Positions 24,151 to 36,074 of a stretch of DNA of 64,000 nucleotides are shown piece after piece (position 1 is the stretch's first letter; each line of letters opens with the position of its first letter). The DNA is from Flaveria trinervia (taxonomy: Eukaryota; Streptophyta; Magnoliopsida; Asterales; Asteraceae): positions 63,125,340-63,189,339 of the forward strand of contig CM046442.1 of assembly GCA_025506515.1 (NCBI GenBank). The letters run 5' to 3'. Under the pieces are notes generated by a model. It did not search any database. It was not told where the DNA came from and saw nothing but the letters and a program-made list of their open reading frames with translations. Made by a program: the position numbers and the translations under genes.

Positions 24151-24922
24151 GTGACAACTACTGATGATCTCAGCTCACAAGTACCGATGATCATTAGTTC
24201 ATTATTGTCACATATAAGTACTGATGAGTTTTTTTACCCTCAGTAGTTTTTATAACTACTGAAGGCTACATACCTCACCAGTACTGAAGTACTTTATCTG
24301 TTAAAACAGCTGATGTAGCTACAACAGCTGATGTAGTCACAACAGTGATGCAGCTACAACTACTGATGTCAGAAATGCAGATTACTGATGTCTTATGAAA
24401 CACCTGAAAAGCAGATGAAAAGTCTGATGAGTAAGTGTTGAGGACAGTGTGAAACAACTGAAAAGCTATGAATTGACGAAAACAGCTGATGAGTAATTAC
24501 TTTTCAGTTGTTTCTACAACTGCTATTTCATTAAAACAACTAAAGCCAAAACTATGTCTTGAGTAGTTTACAACTACTGAAGACTAACACCAAGTCTTCA
24601 GCTGTTTACAACAACTGCTGACAAAACCAATGTCTTCAGTAGTTTCACAACTACTGATGACTAATACCAAGTCTTCAGTTGTTTCATCACCTGAAGTCAA
24701 AACTGTCTTTATTAGTTTTATAACTACTGATGACTAAATCAGAGACTTCAGCTGTTTCAACGTCTGATGGTTAAAACCAAGTCTTCAGTTGTCTTATAAC
24801 AACTGCTGATCACACCAATACGGTCAGCCTTTTCAAACCTCTGAAAGTTAATACCACGTCATCAGTAGTTTCAACAACTAATGACTCACACCAAAACCTT
24901 CAGTCGTTTTCTAACCCGACCC
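24151..24922 (+). repeat. A2 pol-ORF3 spacer: hairpin motif array
   Basis: Same role and content as the A1 spacer, more decayed. The unit chain TCAGTAGTT...AACTACTGA with AGACTNANACCAAGTC linkers is clearest at about 24540-24880. The 24150-24500 part has scattered CAACTACTGATG, CAGCTGATG words. No ORF. Confidence 0.85.
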
Positions 24923-24930
24923 TTTAAATA
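24923..24930 (+). promoter_or_regulatory. TATA-like box upstream of A2 ORF3
   Basis: TTTAAATA 76-83 bp before the ORF3 ATG, same position as TATAAATA in A1 and TATATATA in A3. A pyrimidine-rich leader (CTCTCTACCTCTCTTC) follows. Confidence 0.5.
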
Positions 24931-25005
24931 ACTTATCCCACCTTCAGAGTTTTTATCTTCTCTTCTCAAACCTAACGTTCAAAAACTCTCTACCTCTCTT
25001 CATCA

Positions 25006-28000
25006 ATGGCGACCATGCAACTAAAACCACGACACAACTGTGTCGCACATCTCACCAAATCGCCATACTGGACCAAGTTTCACAACGCCATTGATTTAGT
25101 GGTTCAGTCACCCTACAAAACGGCTTTTCTGGTAAATCCCACCATATATGCCGAATCCCTTAACCAATTCTGGACAAACGTCACTCTGGTCTCTGAGGAG
25201 AATGACACAGAGTCTCTTCAATCGTTTGTCCATGGCCAAAAAGTGGTCATTACTCCAGACACTTTTCGCCAAACCCTTAATCTGGATGATGCCACTTTCC
25301 CAACTAGTTATCCAAAGGGCACAACAGATCAATCATTTGCCCACCATGGATACCAGGGTAACCTGAGTGCATCTACCATACTGAAGAAACATTTCTCGGA
25401 TGACGAACGTCTCATATTTCATATGGTAAATGTATGCCTTGCCTCCAAGACTTCATCATGGGATCAAATGTCCACAAGGTGGCAACAGGTAATGTACTCC
25501 ATCCTTGAGCAACAACCTTTAAATTTTTCTGAAATACTATTTTTAGAGCTCAAGGATATGGCCTAAAAACAAACTGCTAACCGTTGGATATTATATCCTC
25601 GGTTCATAATGGCCATAATTGAAAACCAACTTCAAGCTGAGGGACTTGTTGGCCTGGGAGTCCCTGCTATGGCTGTACTGCCGGAAGTATACTCCCGGCA
25701 CAACTCTGACAAATCACCGAAAATGGCTGCCAAGCTACGCAAACCCACGCAGCTGGAACCCACAGCCACCACCTCAAAATCCAGAGTCCCCACCAAACCA
25801 AAAACAAAACGCCCCGAAACAGCTATTCAGGAAGATGAGTCCCCTGAAGATGCTCCTGTACCACCAAGGCAGGATATACATGCTGGCTAAACCCCCCAGC
25901 AGTATCAGAGACTCTCCCAGCCACAGCCGCTCAGGATTCCTCTCAAAAGGAGCCTGCAGCAACCACAGAAGGGGTACCCACAAATCTGGGATCTTCCTTA
26001 TTTGAGGAGATTGCCATTGAAGAGCACCATTCTCCCCAGGTGCACATTGCTTTTACCCCATCTCCCCATGCAACCGCCCCCCAAAGTCCAACATTATCAT
26101 TGCAAACGTGCTGACTCAGCTGCATGCCTCTCCTCCTCCCCAACAACCACCAACAAAGGGGAGAACCACAGCTATTGAGGACGAGGATCACCATGCTTCT
26201 GACAACCCACGGCACCAGGGTTTACACGTTCTATCTCCTAGTGTGGATATGGAGATTAGAACATCTAGTGAGGCTGCCACCTCTTCTGAATCAGCACATG
26301 ATCAGAATGAGGCTGGTAATATAGCTAAGACATCACTAGAGGCAACAGCTGATGAAGGACATAGTCCTGAGGCTGGAAGTCCCCAGTTCCAAGAAAAAGG
26401 GACATATGCTAAAACTGGTCTACACCCAGTGCATGTACATCCTGCTACAAGCAGGAGGTCAGGTGATTCAGCATCTGCTGATGATGACCTGGGCTTCTTT
26501 TATGATGTTCTGGCCTACAACATAATTCTTGAGGAAGAAGTCAGTAGACTACAAAGACTACTTGACCAATTCTTTCAACAAGCAAGTCTATCTACCACCA
26601 CAATAAACCCACAGATGGCACCTTCACCTGAAGGTCTCCCACACACTCAGCCACTCAAAACTTCCGAGCCTCCAGCCTCTGTTTCTGGCACTGCTTCTGA
26701 GGGACAGAACCCCTCTGAGCAAACAGCTGCTATCTTTCAGCAATCCCTACTTCTCATCACCCCAATGATCACAGACATTGTGATCAAAACCATGGATGAG
26801 AGGCTTCCCTCAATCATACACCCCTGGTGGAGGAGATTGTGAGCACCAGGCTTTCTGCTACTCAAACCCTTGCAACCAATGCAACCAAAAAGGGGGAGAG
26901 TCAGTCAGTTAAAGCAAAGAGGAAGAGCAAACTGAAAGAAAAGGAAACTGACAAGGAAGAGGAGTCTGTGAAGGGAACCGAAAATGATCAATGGGTGAAA
27001 GTCACAAGGACTTTCATGTCACATATAAGAAGAGGAAGGGTGAAGGAAAAGAGAAAGAACTCCAACTCGAAGAGATGATCAAAATGGCAGATGCTACACA
27101 TAGTAAATCAATGGATGCCATTATTGATCAACTGTATAGACAAGGGTTCGATACTGCACAGCTTGACTCAGAGATCAGGAGACTTGAAGTTGAAGAAATT
27201 AACTCAAGATGGGCAAGTTATGATGCATTAGAAAGAGAGAGACTAGAGAACATGATCAGATTCATTGCAAAATATCTTAGGAGATCATTGATCGAGATTA
27301 AATCATGGACCAAGGATAGTATCTTGGCCATAACCTCCAAGATCTATTCGTCTGAAGCATACACTAAGGGCTTAGTAGGCGAAGCTTTAAATGAAGCAGG
27401 AGGAGGGAGCAGGACTGAGCTAGCCAAACACTCAAAAGCCACACTAACCTCTAAAATGTTAACTCAGCCTGTCAACATTCCCTCTCCAAAAAAACCATAA
27501 CCACAACCCACAAAACCAACTCCCTTACCCTCTAAACCAACAGCCGATGATGCACCCAAGAAGAAGAAGAGAAGGGTGTTGAAGCTCGAAGAAGAAGAAG
27601 AAGAGGATGATGTGGAAGAAGATACGCTGCCTCTGTCTGCAGTCCTAACATTGCCTAAAGCCAAACCCATGCCCATCACTCCCACCTCACACATGGAAAC
27701 TGTGAGAGTAAAGATTGAAGAAGAGCAGCAGCAAAGGCTTCATGACGATGAGATGTTGAAAAGCATCGACAAAACTTATGCTGCTTCTTCATCAATAATT
27801 AGTATGAAGAAAGAAGCACTGAGGTTGTACACCCTTGCCAACACATTTCAATATCAGAAGGAAAAGGTGAGAGTATGGCCTGATCTTAGGGTGGCTCACA
27901 GGATTGTAAAGAAAGACATTCCTTCGAGATACAAGGCCAAGTAAAAAGGATCGTAGATGAAGAGATCACAGTGGTCCTTGTAGTATCACCCTGGGAGATT

Positions 28001-28206
28001 GTAGAAGATTTCAAGAAGGCCTATGAGACTAAACAGCCACCCCAAAAGATGTTAGAGAACAGAGTTATTAAAAAGGGGTTAGTCTACAAGAGTTGTATGG
28101 GCGTGAAGGATTGTTTGATGGCGAAAAGAACCTGACCATGGAAGAACAAATTATGTTTCTCAGAGCATACACCAGAGAATCCTACAGGCTTATACATGGG
28201 AAGTGA
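25006..28206 (+). pseudogene. A2 ORF3, broken
   Basis: ATG at 25006 (MATMQLKP), TGA at 28204-28206 after LIHGK. The first 186 codons are open and hold the conserved domain (HNCVAHL, NPTIYAESL, FW, LDDATFP, HGYQGNLSAST), ending at TAA 25564-25566 where A1 has a sense codon. Later open pieces lie at 25609-25890, 26108-26842, 26827-27078, 26991-27500 and 27576-27944: proline-rich linker, DDDLGFFYDVL heptad-like region, KRKSK basic run, RWASYDALERERL block, acidic EEEEEDD run, C-terminal WPDLRV/VSPWEI block. Compared with A3 a segment near 28080-28095 is shortened. No membrane segment visible. Function unknown. Confidence 0.85.
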
Positions 28207-28410
28207 GTCTCATGGATGGGGGAACAGCTCAGTGTCCAATTCCCCAATACAGAGCTCCCATCCATACATTGCCAACCAAATCATCAGAGACTCATTCCCA
28301 GGCCAGTGCTTATATGGGTCATCTTCTCAACTGATCAAGAAGGAAAAAGACCAACCATTCTACCAACAATAAGTGGGACCGCAATAAAGTTAAAGGTTTT
28401 GGCTGCATTG
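28207..28410 (+). other. A2 3' untranslated segment
   Basis: About 200 bp between the ORF3 stop and the polypurine tract, matching A3 36885-37089 in reverse. No ORF or repeat seen. Confidence 0.7.
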
Positions 28411-28424
28411 GTTCAGGGGGAGTT
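28411..28424 (+). other. A2 polypurine tract
   Basis: GTTCAGGGGGAGTT directly before the 3' LTR. G-rich tract typical of Sirevirus-type copia elements and identical to A3. Confidence 0.88.
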
Positions 28425-28530
28425 TGTTAGACCAAAAGAACCAATGAGCCGGATCAGAAAAACCTTTAAGTCCCACAGACGTCACAACAACTACTGAAGA
28501 CCACAACAGCTGAAGACAACAACTGATTAC

Positions 28531-28769
28531 AAAGTCTGAAGACAAGTGTTGAAGACAAGTCTGAAGACAAGTGCTGAAGACAAAGTCCGAAGACAAGTGC
28601 TGAAGACAAAGTCTGAAGGCAAGTGCTGAAGACAAAGTCTGAAGACACAAGTGCTGAAGACAAAGTGTGAAGACAAGTGCTGAAGACAAAGTCTGAAGAC
28701 AAGTGCTGAAGACAAAGTCTGAAGACACAAGTGCTGAAGACAAAGTCTAAAGACACAAGTGCTGAAGAC
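28531..28769 (+). repeat. 26-28 bp minisatellite in A2 3' LTR (about 9 copies)
   Basis: Same unit as 16901-17168, one copy fewer, with copy-specific substitutions (GTGTTGAAG, AAAGTCCGAAG, AAAGTGTGAAG). Confidence 0.93.
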
Positions 28770-29134
28770 CAAAGTATCAGACGTTGTCACAACAGCTGAA
28801 GAGGTCTTCTTCAGTAGTTGTGACGGTTTACCTTTCAGTAGTTTTATGTTTTATCTGTTCAGTAGTTTGACACAACAGCTGAAGAATACTTCTTCAGTTG
28901 TTGTGCTCATCAGTAGTTTTATGTTTTTCAGTAGTTTTGTAAAACGACTGAAGAGCTTGTTCTTCAGTCGTTGTAGTTTCAGTAGTATCTTATCAGTAGT
29001 TTCATATTTTGTACTTAACACTCTGATATGTTCTTAGTAGTTGTGAACATTTCGGTAGTTTGTTAAGAGTTAGTTATTTTTGTAATAGATCTACCAGTTG
29101 TCACTTTCCCGTGATAACAGCAGCGATTGCACTC

Positions 29135-29142
29135 TATATAAG
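29135..29142 (+). promoter_or_regulatory. TATA box of A2 3' LTR
   Basis: TATATAAG, same context as in the 5' LTR. Could drive outward transcription into B2. Confidence 0.6.
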
Positions 29143-29358
29143 GAATGTCAACCTATTGTAATAAGCTAGAATGATTTGATCAGAAATATTTGATATTATA
29201 GAAACATTCCTCATTACATAAATATATTCTCTCGTTATAACTGTATTTGTTCTTAATGCATACGAGTATCAAATTCTTGCTACAATTTTTCTAATTCTTG
29301 TTCTTATTCCGCTGAATTACGCTCTAATACATCAAACTTGTGATCACTGATCCTGACA

Positions 29359-29363
29359 TTTTT
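29359..29363. repeat. Target-site duplication of A2, right copy (TTTTT)
   Basis: Matches 16790-16794. Confidence 0.85.
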
Positions 29364-31019
29364 CGTTAAGATATGAAATCTCAAGTTGCTGATCATTGAT
29401 CCTGTTTTGTAAGGTAGTCACCTGAGATTCAAGGTGACTGACCTTTGAGACTAGATAAGTGCATGTTTTAGACAGTTTTTGCACTTTTAGTCTCAGATCC
29501 CCCTCATCTTCATGAGAAGAATCACTGGGGGTGGAGAAGATTGGACCACAGTCCTTTCTCTCATGACCAGTTCTAAGTTATTGGCTACTAGATTTCCTCT
29601 GCTCACTGGCAGTCTCAATTGAGATGTCAGTGGGCTGAGTTGCCATGGTTAAGGTCTTAATGATGTAATCACTTTCAGAAGTGAAAGCCTCTTCCATATG
29701 GACATCCTGAACAGGTTCAGGAGTGTCCACCTCAGTTGTTGGTGATTGATTTGGGATAGGTGTAGGAGACTCAGGAGTTCTCATCTCTCTTTGAGTAGAG
29801 GGAAAGAAGAGAGATTCATTATACTCACTGAGACCTATATCTTCATCAGTATAGAACTCAAGGTTGGGAATGGGTTGGTTTAGATCTATAGGCTGGGGAT
29901 GGTAACTGTCCCCTGAAGGTTGATCACTTTAGTGTTGAGACTCAGAGTGATGGCTTAAGGAAGTAGGGCTAATGAGCTCATCAGGCTAAGCATGAGGAAC
30001 CTCAGCACTAATTCTTGAAGAGATGGGAGTGGTCTGCTCCTCAGGAGAAGTGGGAGCTCCAATGTCCACCTCTTCCTTTATGGGTGAGTATATGGGGGCA
30101 TCCACGGACTGAATAGTCTGAGTAGGGGTTTGTTTGGATTTTCTTTGGTAGGTGATGGAGATTTGAGGCTGTGTGGGTAGTTGTGAAGTAGCTGGTGTGG
30201 GTTCAACACTAGCTTGTGCTGCTAGGTTGTCACCTTGAGCAATGAGCTCTAACATTTTTGGGACTAGGGCTGTTTCTACCCCAGAGAATCCAACAATGGA
30301 CTTTCATAGTATTTTAAAGATGTTGGGCTTCATCTGTCCCAACTTAAGAATGTTACCTGTTTCCCTTAACTGTGAGCCCAGTTCACAGTTAAGAATGTAC
30401 TGGACATATCTAGGAAACATGTAATATTCTAAGGAGTCTAGATTTGCAAGTAAATTTGTATAAATAAACTTAGAGTACCTGAACATTACCCCTTGAACCA
30501 TTACATGGACCATGAAGGAGAGATCTTGAGGAATCTGGTCCCATCCACCATGCTTGTTTGATAAGCTGTGATGACCACATGGAGCAGGAATCTCTATTGG
30601 GATGAGACCTTGCCTTTCCTGAAGGTCTTTACAGAGAAATCTCCCTCATACCCCAACTGCTCAAAGGAATGCTTAACAGCTTCCTTTGGGAAGAACACCT
30701 CACCTTCTTCATCATCCAGCTGAAGATGTTGGTTGATGATGGCCGGAGTGATGAAGATTGTTCTCCCTTGCACTGTGGCAGACAGTGCCTTCTCCCCATC
30801 CATAATGACCTCTTGGCAGGTCTTCCATAATTCAAGCAACTGATCCTCATAGAGAGGAGGATCAATGGTTAGGGAGGTGAAGTAGTTCGACAGAGATAAG
30901 AAACGACAAACCTCTGAGAAATGTGGATCTTTCTCAGAGCGTAACAGAGCAACTTGATTGTGTTATCTGTGCAGCTACATGGTAAAGTTGGGATCAATTC
31001 TGTTAGCAAGGTTGGCCAT
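29359..31019 (-). pseudogene. B2 ORF3, N-terminal part, interrupted by A2
   Basis: ATG at 31017-31019 (MANLANR) is followed after 13 codons by TAG. The same domain as in A and B3 continues (HNQVALL, DPPLYEDQL, LW, FITPAI, LDDEEGE, LGYEGDFS), with open pieces at 30594-30839, 29986-30255 and 29578-29784. The later part is Pro/Thr/Ser-rich. The N-terminal domain is recognisably homologous to A-family ORF3 despite low identity, showing that one ancestral ORF3 underlies both families. A2 splits it at 29363/16790. Function unknown. Confidence 0.78.
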
Positions 31020-31131
31020 TTTGAAGTAGCTTAAGGATGAAGAAGAAGAAAGAAAGAAATTTCAGAGAGAAATTTGAGGTTTTAGGTTTGGAGGAAGAAC
31101 AGATGATAGAAAGAGGGGGGAAACCGTTAGG

Positions 31132-31137
31132 TTTATA
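31132..31137 (-). promoter_or_regulatory. TATA box upstream of B2 ORF3
   Basis: TATAAA on the minus strand (CACATATAAACC) 113-118 bp upstream of the ORF3 ATG, with a pyrimidine-rich leader (TTTCTTTCTTTCTTCTTC) between. B3 has a TTTAAATA at the same distance. Confidence 0.55.
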
Positions 31138-31733
31138 TGTGAGAAGGATTTTAGATAAAGTTTAATGAAAGAGAATAAACGTTGAAATTCGGATGTCGGT
31201 CCCACCTTTGAAAAAGTAGTTTACTTTTTGCTTAAAAAGTAGTTTTCTTGGAAAACAAAAAGCTTCCGAAGGTTAATTATCTTCGGAAGTTTTAATTAAA
31301 AAGCTTCCGTAGCTAAAATGACTTCGGAAGAATTTCCTGAGAGGTTTGAAAATTTTGCATCGGAAGAAAAATTAAAACTTGAGTGCTTTGTGTATAAACT
31401 AACAAAGCTTCCGAGAGTTAATTTTGCTTCGGAAGTAAATGGTCCTTGAAAATGAGTAAGTGTCTGAGACAAGTATTTAAGCTTCGGAAGATAAATTTGA
31501 AAACTCTTTCAAAGGTAAATTTCTTAGACAGTTATTTATTTTGAAGGCATGATTTACTTCCGAAGTTAAAAACATAACGTCTGAAGTATCAGAAATTTTC
31601 AAAAATCTAAGGAAATTCTTCAAAAAGAAAATTTTCATCCAAAGAAAACATGAGCTTATGAAAGTGATGAACTAGACAAATTAGGACACACATAAATTTT
31701 AAAGAAATAATAAGAATTAGTTTTAACAAAGAT
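31138..31733 (-). repeat. B2 pol-ORF3 spacer with CTTCCGAAG/CTTCGGAAG motifs
   Basis: Non-coding spacer. Between about 31260 and 31580 I count six exact copies of CTTCCGAAG or CTTCGGAAG and about four near-copies (CTTCCGTAG, CATCGGAAG, CTTCCGAGAG). The same word occurs in the B LTRs and in the gag linker of this element. Confidence 0.85.
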
Positions 31734-33720
31734 CTACTCAAGGTTGATCATCCCAATAGCTGATATAAAATATTTAAATCTCTGTTCATCAAAAGCCTTT
31801 GTAAACAGATCAGCATATTGTTCATCTGTGTGAACCTTGACTAGTTTAATTAATCCCTTTTCATAGTTATCTCTTATTAAATGATACCTCATATTGATGT
31901 GCTCTGTCCTTGAGTGCTGCATAGGGTTCTCTATGATTGAGATAGCATTGTTGTTGTCTATGTGAACGGGAGTCTCCTTGAAGTTTAACCCATAGTCCAG
32001 CATCTGATTTTGCATCCAAAGCACTTGAGCACAGCAGCTTGCAACAGCAATGTATTCAGCTTCAGCAGTTGATGCAGAGACACAAGATTGTTTCTTGCAT
32101 TGTCATGAGACAACCCTTCCACCAAGAAATTGACATCCCCCACATGTAGACTTTGCAGTCATGTTGCAACCACCATAATCACTATCTGTATAGGAATACA
32201 GATTGTAGTCAGAATTCTTGGGATAATGTAGTCCAAGTGTTGATGCACCTTTGAGGTATCTTAGAATCCTCTTGATAGCGATAAGGTGAGACATCTTAGG
32301 ATTGGCTTGATATCTTGCACAAATACATGTAGCAAACATGATATCAGGCCTACTAGCAGTAAGATACATAAGAGACCCAATCATAGCCCTATATAAATGC
32401 TCATCTACACACTCCCTCTCAAGATTAGGACCAGAGAGTGGTTTCTGGCTATGGGTGTCTTAGCAATCTTTCAGTCAGTCATATTAAACCTCTTGAGTAT
32501 GCCCTGAACATACTTTGACTGACTTATGAAGATGCGATCTTCAACTTGCTTCACTTGAATTCCCAGAAAGAAATTGAGTTCCCCCATGGCACTCATTTCA
32601 AATATGTCTTTCATCAGCTTCTCAAGTTTTTGCAGAGCTTTGGATTAGTTGAACCAAAGATGATGTCATCCACATATACTTGAACTAGCAAAATGTCTTT
32701 TCCTTGTCCTTTGATGAAGAGAGTTCTATCTATAGTACCCCTCATGTATCCATGTTTACAGATATACTCAGATAGTGTCTCGTACCACTTCCTGGGGTGC
32801 CTGATGCAGCCCATAGAGAGCGTTGTCAAGCTTGCAGACATAATCAGGATGATCAGGATCGACAAAACCAGGTGGCTGTCTCACATAAACCTCTTCCTCT
32901 ATCACTCCATACAAAAATGCACACTTCACATCAAGTTGAAAGACCTTGAAGTTCTTGGATGCAACAAATGCCAGGAATATCCTAACAACTTCTAATCTTG
33001 CCACTAGTGCAAAGACATTAGTGTAGTCAATCCCTTCTTCTTATGTGTATCCTTGAACAAGCAGTCTAGCTTTGTTCTTGATGATGATGCCTCTATGATC
33101 TTTCTTGTTCCTAAACACCCATTTGGTTCCAATGGTAGTCTTCCCAGAAGGAAGAGGACAGAGGTTTCGAACTTTCTGCCTTTTGAATTGAAGCAGTTCT
33201 TGTCGCATAGCTTCAACCCAACTTCCATCCTTTAGAGCTTCATCAACTTTCTTTGGCTCTATCTGGGATAGAAAACAAGAGTGAAGACAAACATTTGCCT
33301 CATGGGTTTGTCCTTTTGTCTTTACCCCTAAGACAACATCTCCAATGATATTTGTGATAGGATGAGACTTGTGGATCCTAAGCTGAGGGATCACAGCAAG
33401 TTATTGAGAAAGATCTAAATTTCAGAAATTTAGATCTGGCATAGATGTTTCTCCCACCACATCAACACACTTTTCAAGTGAAACTTGATCCAAGCAGTGT
33501 GTGACATCATTGATGTTCTCATCTATGGTGTGGTTAGTGGCATCAAGAAATTCTTGGTCACTGTCACCATCACCATTTTTGTCTTCCATACTTGAGGTGT
33601 TCTTATGTGGTTGTACAGCCTCTGAGCTAGAATTTAAAGGCATACCAGATGTATCAGCTGAATTTGTCATTGTTGGGCTGACAGAAACCTCATTTGCAAA
33701 AGTGGTTCCAACTGAAGCTG

Positions 33721-33900
33721 AAGATATGTGTCTTGAAGATCTTCCTAGCTCAAATCTTGGATGTGGATCATCTATATTTAAATTCTCTGTAGATCCTGAA
33801 ACATTCTCACAAGATATGTGTCTTGAAGATCTTCCTAGCTCAAATCTTGGATGAGGATCATCTATATTTAAATTCTCTGCAGATCCTGAAACATTCTCAC
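33721..33900 (-). repeat. In-frame 90-bp tandem duplication in B2 pol
   Basis: 33721-33810 and 33811-33900 are near-identical (differences such as ATGTGG/ATGAGG and CTGTAG/CTGCAG). 90 bp is 30 codons, in the Ser/Asn-rich linker between integrase and RT. Confidence 0.93.
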
Positions 33901-35261
33901 AAGATTTGTTAAAACGGTTCGTAACGAATTCAGACTAGAACGAGTAACACAAGGAGTGTGTTCATTGAAAGTCACATTGGCTGACTCCTCAACAATTCTA
34001 GTTATGAGATTGTAACTCTATAAGCTTTAGCTTGGGAAGAGTATCCAATAAAGTGTCCATCATCTGATTTCTCAGCAACTTGGCAATTTGATCTTTGGTA
34101 TTTAAGATGATGCAAGGACATCCAAATGACATGAGAAAACCAATGAAAGGTCTCCTCTTATGCCAAAGTTCATAAGGAGTTTTGCCATGAGTCTTAACTA
34201 TTAAAACTCTGCTCTACACATATTCTACACATATCAGGAAATGTTGACTGCCTCTTCCCAGAAGGTGATGGCCAGTTTAGAGTCAGACAACATGGTTCTT
34301 GCAACTTCAATTAGTGTCCTGTTTCTCCAGCAACACAATTTTGCTAAGGAGTCATGGGAGCACTAAATTGTCTTGTAATACACTTTTCATCAGAGAATGT
34401 ATCAAGGATATGGTTCTTAGATTCTGTTCCTTGATCACATCTTATGATCTTGACCCTGTGATTAGATTGATTCTCAATCTTCAAGATGAAATTGTTCAGA
34501 ATCTCAGGAGTCTCATCCTTAGTTCTAAGGAAGAAAACCCAAGTGAATCTTGTAAAGTCATCTGTGATCACTAGACAGTATAAGGTCCTTCCTAAACTCA
34601 TTACACTCGTGCGGCCAAAGAGATCCATATGTAACAAGTGTAGGGGTGTAGTGATGGAATTCTTTTCCCTAGGCTTGTGAGATACCTTATGTTGCTTCCC
34701 TTTCAGGCATGCAACATAATGGTCATCACTTGTAAACTTTTTCTTTGGCATTCCAGTTACCAAGTCATGTTGAATTAACCTATTCATGTTCTTAAAGTTT
34801 ACATGACACATTCTTTTATGCCATAGGAAAGACTTATCACTATTGGCTTTAAACAGAAAGCATGAAACTTCTCCAGAGGGAGAGGTTTCTTGCAAATCCA
34901 TCTTGTACATGTTTCCTTTCCTGGGGCCTCTAAGCAGGATATGCTCATGTGGAATGACCACACCAGGCTTAAGAAAAATGCACGCATGCTCAGTAAAGAG
35001 CATGTTATGATTCTGATCACAAAATTGAGATACACTCAGAAGATTGTATCCAAGGTCATTAACAAAGTTTACCTTTTCTATGCTGAGCTTACCATTTGTG
35101 ACCTTCTCCCTTCTAGAAATGTAACCGCCTTCATCTCCTCCAAAAGCAACTGGTCCTCCATCAATCCTTTCCAAGTTCTGGAGTAGTGATCTATTGCCAG
35201 TCATGTGCCTGGAACAGCCACTGTCTATGATCCAGACATTTCTGCCTGTCTTCAGCTGTCG

Positions 35262-35285
35262 CTGCACAAAGAGAATGATTAGTTA
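35262..35285 (-). promoter_or_regulatory. B2 gag/protease junction with stop and splice-acceptor-like signal
   Basis: Minus strand: TAACTAATCATTCTCTTTG then TGCAG (AG at 35262-35263). The gag stop TAA is 35279-35281 and protease is read in another frame. Same arrangement as A1 and A2 despite little other nucleotide similarity. Confidence 0.45.
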
Positions 35286-35459
35286 CATCTAGAAACCCAA
35301 GCCTTGATTGTCTTGGGCTCATTTGTAGAAGGTAATTCAACAGTAATAGATCCTATGGTTGTACTAAAAGGATCTTGAGCTGTTGTTGATGGAGAAATCT
35401 CAGTCACTTGGTCTTTCTTAGACGTCCACACCACCTTTGGTATCTTGGACTTGACCTTC

Positions 35460-35690
35460 AAAACTTTAGAAGCTTTTGTAACTTCAGAAGTTTTGATGAC
35501 TGAACCTTCAGAAGATTCTACAAACACTACAGTAGACTTCAGTGCTTCGGAAGAACTCCTTTCTTCCGAGACCAAATATTCTTCCGAAGAGAATTCCCCA
35601 CTTCCCTTCTTGTTAGATTTGGAACTTCCGAAGGAAACTGATTTTCCTTCCGAAGCTTGAATCTTCTTAGAACTCTTCGAAGCCTTTGTT
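35460..35690 (-). repeat. CTTCCGAAG motif cluster inside B2 gag linker coding sequence
   Basis: At least eight copies or near-copies (CTTCAGAAG, CTTCGGAAG, CTTCCGAG, CTTCCGAAG) inside protein-coding sequence, where they encode Ser/Glu-rich peptide. Same word as in the B LTRs and spacer. Confidence 0.85.
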
Positions 35691-36074
35691 TTAGCCATAT
35701 GGACAGTACCTTTAGGATTGAAGGGAAAATTCTTTGCCATGTGAGTGGTGCTGTCACACATAACACAATTCATCTTCTTCTTCTCAAGGGCCTTGTCTTG
35801 AGAGTAAGATTGTCTTTGGTCACTTCCCTTCTCCACCTTCAACTTTGCAGATGTTGAGACAGCCCTCTGGGCTGAGGACTGTGCTTGGAGTTTGATGGTT
35901 CAGGCTGTGCAGCAGTGGTACACAGCAGATCAGTCTTCTTCTTGCTACTGAGATGAGTTGAACAAGAACCAAAACTCTTAGCAAAGGAGTTTTGGTTGCT
36001 GTCTTTAGTCCCTACCACTTTAAACCCTGCAGAAATAAAAACTTGTTTTTGCTTAGAGTCAAAAGTAGCCTTGA

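Larger units (their letters stand above)
16795..29358 (+). mobile_element. Element A2: complete Sirevirus-like copia element inserted in B2 ORF3
   Basis: 12.56 kb with LTRs of 964 and 934 bp, TTTTT duplication, primer site, gag-pol, spacer, ORF3 and a clear polypurine tract. Plus orientation, opposite to all B elements. Outside the internal minisatellite the LTRs differ by about 27 substitutions in ~690 bp (counted by eye), so it is younger than B2 and older than A3. Confidence 0.96.
28425..29358 (+). repeat. A2 3' LTR
   Basis: 934 bp, TGTTAGACC to CCTGACA. Same content as the 5' LTR with nine minisatellite units. Confidence 0.96.

Noticed and set aside
25006..28206. ORF3 as a captured host gene with a cellular name
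   Set aside because: It recurs in five retroelements at the same place, always between pol and the 3' LTR, with element-specific spacer. No cellular domain is recognised.
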